Source of the DNA: Fragum whitleyi
Taxonomy: Eukaryota > Mollusca > Bivalvia > Cardiida > Cardiidae
Assembly: GCA_948146395.1 (NCBI GenBank)
Contig: OX411547.1
Span: 59,890,066 to 59,954,065, forward strand
Length of the DNA stretch: 64,000 nt
Reading direction: 5' to 3'
Shown: positions 49,570 through 59,499 of the stretch, in pieces
Layout of the letters: each line of letters begins with the position of its first letter
Numbering within the stretch: position 1 is the stretch's first letter
The notes under the pieces: model-generated
Databases searched by the model: none
The model's input: only the letters and a program-made list of their open reading frames with translations
What the model was told of the DNA's origin: nothing
Position numbers and translations under genes: made by a program

Positions 49570-50960
49570 GACCGCGTAAGAGACTCAATAGATGTGGTCG
49601 CGCAAGTCAATGGTCTCTTGAAACGCTATTTGTGACAGATAAGAGAGGTAATGTTGATTGCATATGGAATCTATTGCATAATTCTCATCGAACCCTATGT
49701 TGTTAGAAATAATTAGAATTGTCTCATTGAGACACTCACAGTGGGTCAGTCATCATAGGGCTCATTTGCAATAGATTTAAGATTGTAAACGTCCATCCTT
49801 TTAGAGAACTTGCTCTCAGTAATGTGGCGTTTGGACGCCTTTTGAATTTTTGTTGTTGGACGTTATACCCATATAAACAAAGTTTTACGCTAAACTGCGA
49901 GCAGAATCACCAGTTATAATTTTGTACCTACAAAGACAACTATTTTCTATCAGTGCTTTAACCTGCTAGTCATATCTAACTATAAATTAAAACAAGTACG
50001 CCTCTAATTTCACTTTAACAAGAGAATAAAACGTCTTATTCAATTAAATAATGCACAAAGAAAAATAGTGTTTTCTTGGAAAATATGTAGCATTAGATTT
50101 TGAATAAAACTAATAAATACTACTACTACTAATAATAATGATAAAAATAATACTGCCGAAAAATATAAAATACTAATTAAAAATCACAATAATAATAATC
50201 CATTGTCGTTTTTATTATATGTTAAATGTTTAGAGCACAATAGAAAAATCTGTCAGTAACTCCTATTCCATTTGGCTATTTTACTTGATAAATTTGGCTA
50301 ATCGAAGTGTTTTCGACCAAGGAGTTCCTTATACATTGTACCCACTAAATACAGTACTGGAAATTTTCAATAAACCCGCCACACAGGGTTATCATATTTT
50401 CCGCTACCCAGGCCAATAAAAGTACGAATATCTTCGCTTTATGTGGATCTTTCGCCGAGAAATTTGGTAAGCGTGTAGAGGACACATAAATGCTCTTAGA
50501 CAATCACAAGCAATTAAGAATAGTCAGGTTGTTTGATAAAAAATTAATGACAAACCTAAAAAACAAGCAAAGTCACTCACTCCTAGGGCTTAAACCCGCT
50601 CATTTGGCTTACTTTCTACCCTCTACTTTTATTTCCTAAAAGAAGAACCATTTATCTCGACAGTGATACTAAAAATTGAAATGAAAATGATTATTTCGGT
50701 TTATAAATCAGTCAAAAAGTTGCTCCACCGTTAGTTCCGTATCGTAAAAATCGATCAGGTGTCCATGAACCTTCTGGTGTCGGCGTGGCACGTTATACCC
50801 TGTGCGCCATATTTTCAATTTTCCGTTGGATTTCAAACTTTAAGACATATATAAATCTGGTAAAAGATAAAACAAACAAAACGAAACAACAAAATATGTG
50901 AACATGTAAAGCGGAAGAAAAGAAACAGAAAACAAAATCTTGATTGATAGGAAAACTTTT
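49570..50960. other. upstream intergenic stretch with no recognised feature
   Basis: AT-rich region upstream of the gene's promoter, with TAA/TAC-rich low-complexity patches (50,100-50,200). No gene or repeat boundary supported. Confidence 0.4.
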
Positions 50961-50965
50961 TCGGA

Positions 50966-51345
50966 AACAGTTCAGAACATCGTGAAATTGAAAAGCCGGG
51001 TGATATTTAAATAATTTCGGAATGAAATAGAATGAGTGCGTTGGGTGAGTTTTGAATGAAGTTAAATGAAGATTATCTAATATCGCCAAATTTTGTTCAA
51101 GATGAACAAAATAAGCGATATCTATTACCTCCCTTTAATAAAGAATGCAACCAAGATCTATAAATAACTTTCAATGTCTTAACAAACCAATCAAACGCTA
51201 AAAGGAATCAATAAAGTCAGTGAAATCTATGATTTTTCTAGCGTTTCTACATTTTGAATGTAGTTGTTGATCTTTCTTTTCTTTTTTGAACGAATGGAGC
51301 GCTGTGTGAGCGATTAAGAACGGTTTTGATCAAAATGGGAGTCAA
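50966..51345. mobile_element. MITE-A copy h, decayed right end
   Basis: ACAGTTCAGAACATCGTGAA start, palindrome AAATTTTGTTCAAGATGAAC present, right end lost within CAAAATGGGAGTCAAAG. Confidence 0.6.
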
Positions 51346-51499
51346 AGCTCTTCGTTCAAGATGATAAAACTGTTTGTCAACCTCAAGTCGCTTTGTCATC
51401 CTGAAAGGCTGGTGCCAACCATGTTCATATTTTTCATATGAGCGACGCCTCAAGAAGTCGGTAAGTTGTTACGAGGGAAAGTGCAAGTAAACATGACGA

Positions 51500-51690
51500 A
51501 ACTGCTGCTGAGATCCGCCATTTTTCTTTAACGTGGTCGGTGTAAAGCACCGTCTCCTGGTACCTCGGTTAAACGTCTCATCCGAAAGACAATTAGTTTG
51601 TTAGTGTGCCGGCCCAGGAATCGAACCCACGCGATCGACCCTAAATTGTTTGGAAGTTCGGTGTTCTACCGACTGAGCTTATCGGGCCTA
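51500..51690 (-). mobile_element. second tRNA-derived SINE type
   Basis: The minus-strand head at 51,611-51,688 has a GGCCC/GGGCC stem, A-box-like TAAGCTCAGTCGGTAGAACA and B-box GGGTTCGATTCC, but the anticodon stem does not pair. The body has CTTTCGGATGAGACGTTTAA (minus sense), a motif type seen in invertebrate SINE cores. Not a functional tRNA. Confidence 0.6.
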
Positions 51691-51911
51691 CTAATACAGT
51701 TTCTAAAACAAAGCCGCAGATTTTTCATTTTAGCTAACAAAATGCAAGGGAATAATGAAAAATACATGTATATTGTTTGAATTACGACACTAATATGAAT
51801 TTGTTTTTTTTTTAAAAAAATGCCTAAAAAACGCGCACTTGTTCTCTGGGACAAGATGGTCCGTCGAATATCGATTGAAATAGTCGTCTAGAATAGACAT
51901 GTCATTAAGCT

Positions 51912-52763
51912 CGCTAAAGCCTAATTTATATTTTCCACGATCTCCGTACGATATCACAGCCCCTACGATTCCTTGTCTGATATTTTTGACATCGTACGGT
52001 TTTATTTGCTACTGCGTATGTGTTCACAAAATCTTGCGGTGTCCGCATGGGTTTCATAAAACTGTCACACGAATCATTGCGGTGCCCGTGCGGCGATCGC
52101 GAGGTAAACATGAAAACCCCGCACGGAGAACGTGCGATTTGTAAACTTTTTAGACTGTAAACCGTACGGCCGTCGAACAATCGTCGTCCGGTACCCGCGC
52201 GGGTATAGGTGTAGCTTGTAAACTGAGCTCTGACGTAGGCGACGAGTCTATTATCATAGGTAAATCGGGTGTAATCAAAAGGCAAATGATAGAAATTTTA
52301 CCTGACCCCTTCACTGCAATTATGAAAGTACATGTTTGTGTGAACCTTTCGTTTTGAGACATGCAATAACGTTGGTTTACAAGGTAAATTGTAAACTTTC
52401 TTAATGCGCTATTTAAACCTGTTTTATCTATTTCGAACAAATGGCACTAGAATCCAACAGTAAAAAGTTAATATCACGGCTCACCGCACAAAATCTACCT
52501 ATACAGTAGGATGATTTTCCAAAGGCTTATTGGCGATCATGCGATGCCTCTACGACTGGCTACAGTCTGCGTGCGGTCTTGCGATGTTTAACAACTTGTA
52601 TTACTATTTGTTATACAAAATCGCAAGGGTCAACACAACCCGTAAAACCTGCAATGATTGCGTCGACACCATAAGCCGCCGCACAGGCACCGCACCATTT
52701 AAGGTAATTGCGAGTTACGGGCGCCGTACGGGCTCCGTAAGCAAAATGTAAACTAGGCTATAA
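51912..52763. mobile_element. CGTACGG-rich inverted-repeat element 1
   Basis: Ends AAAGCCTAATTTATATTTTC and CAAAATGTAAACTAGGCT are inverted repeats. The interior is unusually GC-rich with many CCGTACGG, GTGCGG and CGATCG motifs. Frames through it are not supported as genes. Confidence 0.6.
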
Positions 52764-53060
52764 AGCCTTGTTTAAATTTGACACGATCGCCGTACGATAT
52801 CGCAGCCTGCGATTTCTTGTATGATAGTTTTGGCATCGTGCGATTTTAGTTCCTATGACGTATGCGTTCAAAAATCGTGCGGTGTCCGCACAGGTTTACA
52901 TAAAACTGTCACAAACATTATTGAGGTGCCCGTGCGGCGATCGCACGGTGATCGTGCTATGCCCTCACGGAGACCGTGCCGTTTGTCAATTATTTACATT
53001 ATAAACCGTGCGGCCACAATGTGATCGTCGTACGGTCCCCCCGCGGGGACCGTAGGATGA
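52764..53060. mobile_element. CGTACGG-rich element 2, left part
   Basis: Starts AAAGCCTTGTTTAAATTTGA and follows element 1 colinearly for about 290 bp (CGATATCGCAGCC, GCGGTGTCCGCA, GTGCCCGTGCGGCGATCGC). Its right end was not found. Confidence 0.55.
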
Positions 53061-53463
53061 TACGCTAAACAACTGTAGGAAAAAAACCATCGCACGGTGG
53101 CCATGCGGTCGATCTAGCGGACTGTGCAGACTGACTGTGGTTGTTAAATGCATGTTTTTCTTAGATTACAGTGAACATTTACTCTTCCTAGTTGATTATC
53201 GAAATCCTCTTTCCTTTTCGCCTGGCCCCGGTCTGATTTCATTTATTCACATTTCTTTGGCGGTATTCCCAGATGGTTAGATTTTTGTGTGATATGTCAA
53301 ATATAAAATTGAACTAACTGAACCTCGCAACGTCTCCAAGGGGCATCGATATGTTTTGTTTATAAGAAATTGTGTTTAGAAAAAATGTAATGTAATATTT
53401 AGGTTTTACGTTCCCTTTAACACTTGAATAAAGCTGTAGATACGATATCCTGGTTCCTTGCAT

Positions 53464-53990
53464 TGAATTGATTGAATGGAGTTTTACGCCACTTTCAACA
53501 TTTTTTCAGTTATATCGCGGCGGCTGGAGCACCTACAGTTAATAACATCTTGAAATTGACACGATGAATGATTTTGGAATGATATTGGAATGAAATTGAA
53601 TGAGAGCGACGAATGAGTTTTGAATGAAATTGTTGGTAGGTAATCTTATATTGCTAATTTTGTTAAGGATGAACAAGATTTGCGATATTTATTACCTCCC
53701 TTAAATCATATTTGCATTCAAGTTCATTAAAAAGCTTCACATTTCAATCAGAGGCTTACAAGTTTAATATGTCAGTGAAATCACGATTTTTTTCTGTTTA
53801 TGTTTATTTTGAATATAGCTATTGATTGTATATTTTTTGTAATTTTGGATATTATGAGCGGCTTAAGTGAGGGTTTGGAATGAATAAATGAATGGAGCGA
53901 AATGAGCGATTCAGAATGGTTTTACTTTGGATGAATGTCCATTTTACGATGTAACTAACTGTGACAATGGATTCCTGGTATCCTTTGCAG
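53464..53990. mobile_element. SINE copy interrupted by MITE-A
   Basis: The left part 53,464-53,535 ends GGCTGGAGCACCTA and the right part resumes ACAATGGATTCCTGG at 53,964, with MITE-A copy i between. Intact relatives read GGAGCACCTAACAATGGATT. Confidence 0.8.
53534..53963. mobile_element. MITE-A copy i
   Basis: TACAGTTAATAACATCTTGA start, ACGATGTAACTAACTGTG end, palindrome partly decayed. Inserted in a SINE at a TA dinucleotide. Confidence 0.8.
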
Positions 53991-54867
53991 CCGATAAAAA
54001 AAGTTTATGTATGTGCAAAACTGTAGTAAATGCCGAATCGAATTCATGAGATGATATGCCGAACCCACAAAAATCTGGAGTCAACGAACTGAAGATCAAG
54101 GCCAGGGCCCATTTCTGATCATGTGTCAAGAGAATTGTATATGTACTCGATATTGGTATAATAGAGAAATTTATCATAACAAGCCATACTTTTGATAAAA
54201 TTGGACTAAGTAACAATTTTTGTTTTATATACACATAGCTTTTAAAATATTTCCATAGACAAAATAAAATTTTGATTCCAAATACAATTTGTACGTATGT
54301 AGTACTTTTTTATGAATTCTTCGAATGCCATTCCCCCTCACTTTTTTAATTTGATATTTCGATCCTTTAACCTTTTTAACAAAATATTAAAAAAATAAAA
54401 CTGATCCCCGTTTTACAGCCAACTTCATGATTTTTGATTATTATTAAGTTTGGCATTTGGAACCAAATTCGTGCATTGACGTCCGCGGTGTCGGCATTAA
54501 GGGTGTAACTTCCATTACGCACATTACGCATGTGCTTAATAAAAATAAATCCTCTTTCGGAAATTGTTGTCAATGGATGATCATAACATCGAACTACAAC
54601 TTAGCTGTAGTTACGATGTTTTGTTTATTCACCAACTCTCAAATCATAGATAATGGGAGCGGACGGAGGACATCCATCTTTTGTATTAGTCCACATATCG
54701 CCTTTATCCTATATATTCATGCTGGTCGTCTTCTGAGTGCGTATAGATTTCAAAATCCTAGTTACGCGTATGAGAATTAAAATATGCACATGTTATTTGT
54801 TTATGTACAATTTCTTGAGGTAACACTAAAATATTACATCAATCTAATGAGTCTCAATGCGAATAAG

Positions 54868-55096
54868 TTTAACCCTTTGCTGTTTAATCCCTGCTTTTTA
54901 CGTGCCTGATATTTTATGATTGAGAAAACATTGTGAAAAAGGAAGAAATTGCTTCTGACAAGCACTTTCTTCTTTTCCCAACTATTTTCTACCCCACTGA
55001 ATGGTTATTTTCAAATTAAATCCACTTTAAATTTTCGTCTGCGAAACCTTTGAATTTGGACAGGTCCAAAATTTTGTAAAACAGGAAAGTGTTAAA
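54868..55096. mobile_element. foldback element, copy 1 of an inverted pair
   Basis: Ends TTTAACCCTTTGCTGTTTAA and AAACAGGAAAGTGTTAAA, central AAGAAATTGCTTCTGACAAG hairpin. Nearly identical inverted copy at 56,524-56,752. Confidence 0.75.
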
Positions 55097-55194
55097 CTAA
55101 TTTGTTTGCATTTGAATAAGTCGTAACAATAAAAATGGAAACGCTTTCAAAAGTGTGTTGGGTCCACCCGACGAACGCGCCGAACGTAAATTTG

Positions 55195-55620
55195 TATAAT
55201 CCTGAACGCAGTGCTGATGTCATTCGGAACATCGCTCGGACATTTCCGTACACTAGAAAGTACCTCGGACGTAAGTGTAGTAATTTTTGGTCATTTTTTA
55301 GGTAATTCGGCTCTTGGTGGTACTTTGGTTAATACGCTTGAAGAAAAGCAAATTTCTTTAATGCTTTCAGATCGTCTATAGAGATCATTTTGGCATATAA
55401 TGATTTGAAAGCAAAACGCAGTAAATCACTGCGTTTTGTTTTCAAATCATTTTATGCCCAATTTTTACCTAACGTTGATTTTGCTTTTCGCAGCGTCATC
55501 GTCAGTTGTGTTTGTGACGTCATATAAACCCACGTGCGAAATAACGCGCTTTCATGGCAGCGACCGTATTATTCCCGAGGTCTATTCCGTAGAATCGCCG
55601 AGGGTTCCCGATTGTGTTGA
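55195..55620. mobile_element. inverted-repeat family member, opposite to 33,975
   Basis: GATGTCATTCGGAACATCGC on the left, GAATCGCCGAGGGTTCCCGA on the right, interior TCGTCTATAGAGATCATTTT and GCGTTTTGTTTTC. Confidence 0.6.
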
Positions 55621-55788
55621 TGTAAGTCCGTCAATGACAGATATAACTTAGATTCATTTTAATCAATGTAACCAACTTGGAACTCTGTAAAAAGGTAATA
55701 GCTTGGATCCAACAGAGGTCAATCTGAGGTCAGAGTTTTAAATTGGAAGAGGTTAGAATGATCATTCAAGAATAAGAAAATCAAAACA

Positions 55789-56226
55789 TACAGTTAACAA
55801 CATCGTGAAATTGACATTGATCTCGATCAAAGCTTTTCCAATTCACACGCTCAGCGCTCCATTTATTTAATCCAAACACTCGCTCAATCCATTCAAAAAC
55901 GCTCCAAAACCACTAAAAAGATAAGATCAACAACTACTTCAAAATAAATGAAGCTTGAAAAAAAAATCGCGATTTCACTGACATAATTTGAATTGAAAGC
56001 GTCTGAAAAGTATTTTGAAGAAATAAAAACTGTTTATAGATCTTGCAGGCATTTTTTGTCAAAGGGACGTAATAAATATCGCTAATTTTGTTCATCCTGA
56101 ACAAAATGTGCGACATTGGTTGACCTCCCTTAAATTTCACTTAAAACTCGCTCCACACTCATTCAATTTCGTTCCAAAATCAATCAAAATCATTCATCTT
56201 GTCAATTTCACGATGTTGTTAACTGT
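55789..56226. mobile_element. MITE-A copy j, nested in MITE-B
   Basis: TACAGTTAACAACATCGTGA start and the matching TTCACGATGTTGTTAACTGT end, best-preserved inverted repeats of the ten. Flanked by MITE-B remnants (TTGGATCCAACAGAGGTCAA left; AAAAAGGGACATCCCCGATC right). Confidence 0.82.
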
Positions 56227-56523
56227 AGTAAAAAGGGACATCCCCGATCAGTCTGCGTGTCGACAAGGTCGATGCTTTTTCTGATTTTTTACAGGGTCCC
56301 TTTTCGCGTGAAGGCTCACGCAAAGAAAAATAAGAATTAGTCCTACATTTCAGAAAGCGAAAATTGTCGCCTAGTTTTTCGTTCCGTTTACACTGATTTC
56401 TATTCCTCCAAATAAACATCAAACATGTAAGATCGTTCTGAAGGAGATATTTATCATGATACATAAAAAACTGTACTATCGAGTAGATGTGTTTGACTGG
56501 CGAACTGTCGGTCAACCAGTCCT

Positions 56524-56752
56524 TTTATCCCTTTCCTGTTTTACAAAATTTTGGACCTGTCCAAATTCAAAGGTTTTGCAGACGAAAATAAAAAGTGGAT
56601 TTAATTTGAAAAATAACCATTTAGTAGGGTAGAAAATAGTGTGGAAAAAGAAGAAATTGCTTGTCAGAAGCAATTTCTTCTTTTTTCACAATGTTTTCTC
56701 AATCATAAAATCACAGGCACGTAAAAAGCAGGGATTAAACAGGAAAGGGTTA
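56524..56752. mobile_element. foldback element, copy 2 of an inverted pair
   Basis: TTATCCCTTTCCTGTTTTAC start, GGAAAGGGTTAT end, central hairpin AAGAAATTGCTT / AAGCAATTTCTTCTT. Confidence 0.75.
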
Positions 56753-57299
56753 TCTTGTCTATGTATGTAACTCACAACCTCTAAAAAGAAACCATCTACC
56801 TACTTTGGAATTTTGGACTAGTCCAATTTCAAAGAATATTCATTTCAATTTGGTTTGAGTATTGGAAATTCATGTTCAGGATTACAACGCGTCCGGTAAC
56901 GTTTAAAAACTGTACCCCGCTTTGCTATGAAGTGCTCGTGAAAGCCGGATACCATCTCTTCAACTTGTTAAGAACTACCTATCTTCAAAGCATGGCCTGT
57001 ATATGTATGACACCTTTAAACAAGACAAAAAATTTTGATGCGATGCATCAAAGTGGGCCGAAATTATTTGGTTATCATCAATGAATAATGTATTTTTCTT
57101 ATAAAAATATTTTTGCAAACAATACCTATCTAGATTTTCAAGATCTTAACAACAATAATGGCCCTACTTTAGCATGCACACCCGGCTTAAATACACCAAG
57201 GAGTACCTTATTTCAACATAGGCACAATGAATTACACATGATGGTAAAGTGATTGCCTTTTTTAGCTTGTCTGTTTTCTAAGAAAACTTGAGGCATGGA

Positions 57300-57531
57300 G
57301 ATCATTTTAGCGGCGTTGGCATTGTTGTTGTTGACATGTTGTTATTGATGATATCTTCATAACGTTTAGCATGTATGTTCACTATCTCAAGAGCTATCCA
57401 GACAATCAAGGGGGACAACTCTGAAAAAGGGTTTCTGTAAGAGTCCCTTTTTTTCCACTCAGCTTTTTGTATTATCCAGCACCTGCAGCCAAGAAAAGCC
57501 AGGGGTTGCACCCATAGGCGGTGCTCTTGTT
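57300..57531. mobile_element. CTCTTGTT-ended element fragment
   Basis: Right end GCACCCATAGGCGGTGCTCT then TGTT, a short hairpin followed by the family end motif. The left boundary is not clear. Confidence 0.45.
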
Positions 57532-58370
57532 AGAATAATATATTCACTCAACCTTCATGCTGATGTATGCGGAGTTATCCGAAGAAATGAGCATAAAGAA
57601 AGAAAATACAGACTCAAAATAATAGCACAAACAATTCTGAAATCAGAACACCAGGCAAAAGATTCAAGTTATCATTCAATAGCTGTCATTCAAACTAGTA
57701 CTAAGACTGCACCTATTTGAAGTAAAAGGACCTACTTCGGTTTTCCCAAAATAATTTGGTTAGAAAAAGTGATATGGTCCCTTTGTGGCATTGTTTTAAT
57801 GCTTGAATAACAGTAACTGGCTTGAAATTATGTTATGCTAAGTGCCAGACAACTGCTACATATCACACACAGGATTAGATTTATTAAGGTGGAAACATTT
57901 ATTCTCTAGACCAGAGCTTTGATATAAGTCATCACACACTTTTGTACCAAAAGGATTTCGAGTGTAATTGTGATGCATTGAAGAATTGTGGGTTTTTTTA
58001 AACCGCAAAAATGCCATTTTTACTATATGTTTAACAAGACCAAAACAGACAGGAGTGTAACCATAGATGTATCTCCTGTGAGAATCACTTTGATGTAAAA
58101 AAAATGCAGAAAACAGGGGAAAAGAGAGTAAAAACTAGGTCAAACATGTCTGAGTGATCAGTAATTTTGATGAAATGTGCAATATTTGTAAAATCAAGGT
58201 CATAACCAAAAACCCTGATTTTATTGCTCAATGATTTTCATTACAAAACAGTTTTTGAAAAACTGTTGTTTGATCCAGGCTGCATTTTACAGTTTTCTAT
58301 ATTTTGAATAAAAACATTGGACAAATTTTATAATAATGTATCCCTAATCCCCCATGGTCATATTCAAAAC

Positions 58371-58418
58371 GCATTCATACTGGTAGGCCGCTTCTGCGGC
58401 CTACCAATGAATGTATGC
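58371..58418. repeat. strong GC hairpin
   Basis: TGGTAGGCCGC, loop TTCT, then GCGGCCTACCA, with an outer GCATTCAT / ATGAATG pairing. It stands out in AT-rich DNA. Confidence 0.75.
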
Positions 58419-58516
58419 ACCAGTCATTTTTAGAATGACCAAAGTTGAAGTTGAAAGGGAGATGAAATGCTATTATTAATCTTTTAATAGGAAACGCGAT
58501 CAACAATGCTATTTTC

Positions 58517-59481
58517 CCACTGCCGGATCGATCAACTCGATCAAGCCCGATCAAGTACTGCTCGACATGAGTGATTGGGAGAAAGTCGGGCGATCGTGTG
58601 TTGTCGGCATCGACCGGGCTTCCTACTTGAATATTTTAGACATGTCAAATATATGGTCAAAAATAATTGATAAGTTGATCGAGAAGCGTTCGGGAAGCGA
58701 TCGTGTAAAAATCGGATGCAAGATCGAGCTTAAGATTGCCGTGAATCAATCGTGAGGAGATCGAGTATGATCGTGTTGATATCCTTTACCTGACCTGTGC
58801 ACGATCATTCTCGACCTCGTGCAGATCAGCTCGAGCTGATACACGACCACGCTCGACTATTCTTGATCCTTATTCGCGGGAAGGTCTCGAAGCGGTCGAG
58901 TAGAGATCGAGTTGGCTAGCAAACGATAAAAAAAACTTTATTTTAATGAAGGAGAAACTTTAAAACAAATCTTTCAAAATTAATAAATTGAAATTTCTCT
59001 TATTTACAATATTGCCTTCAGTGAAAGAAAAATAAATGAAAAGTGATAATCTTATTAATTAATGATATCGTGATGAAAATGTTATGAAAGACACTGAAAA
59101 AAGATGATGACATATGAAATATCAATGGAAACAATTTAAAAGAAAGTTCATGAATTAGTAAATCTTTGGACGATCGTGTAGAAACTCGATAGATGTCGGG
59201 ATGATTAAGCGGAAATCGGGAGGATTGTGGCTGGAGAGAAATCAGACAGCATTTTTGTAGAGATCGGGATTTTAGGAATAGGACAAAGATCGAGTAGTTA
59301 TCGACTTAAAGTTGCAATGATTGGGTAGACATCGGAATAGAGGTAGAATCGCGGTCGCGAAGGGGTCCTGAATACTCATGCGATCGAGTAGACCCAGAAG
59401 AAGTCATGTATCTGCATTTTTTGAGCTTAGTCAGGTTTGATCGAGGGATTTAGGCAATCGTGTTGATCGGATCGGCAGTGG
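58517..59481. mobile_element. GATC-dense inverted-repeat element, 965 bp
   Basis: Ends CCACTGCCGGATCGATCAAC and GTTGATCGGATCGGCAGTGG are near-perfect inverted repeats. The interior repeats GATCGTGTAGA / TCGAGTAGA / CGATCAAG motifs on both strands, with an AT-rich central gap (58,925-59,165). No supported coding frame. Confidence 0.75.
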
Positions 59482-59499
59482 TACAGTGTAATGGATATT

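Noticed and set aside
51611..51688. Possible tRNA gene
   Set aside because: A and B boxes are present but the anticodon stem does not pair, and a SINE body follows.
51926..52285. 119-codon minus-strand frame
   Set aside because: Lies inside a CGTACGG-rich element. High GC lengthens chance frames, and no family was recognised.
58567..58755. 62-codon frame in the GATC-dense element
   Set aside because: Too short, no domain, and sequence dominated by the element's motif repeats.
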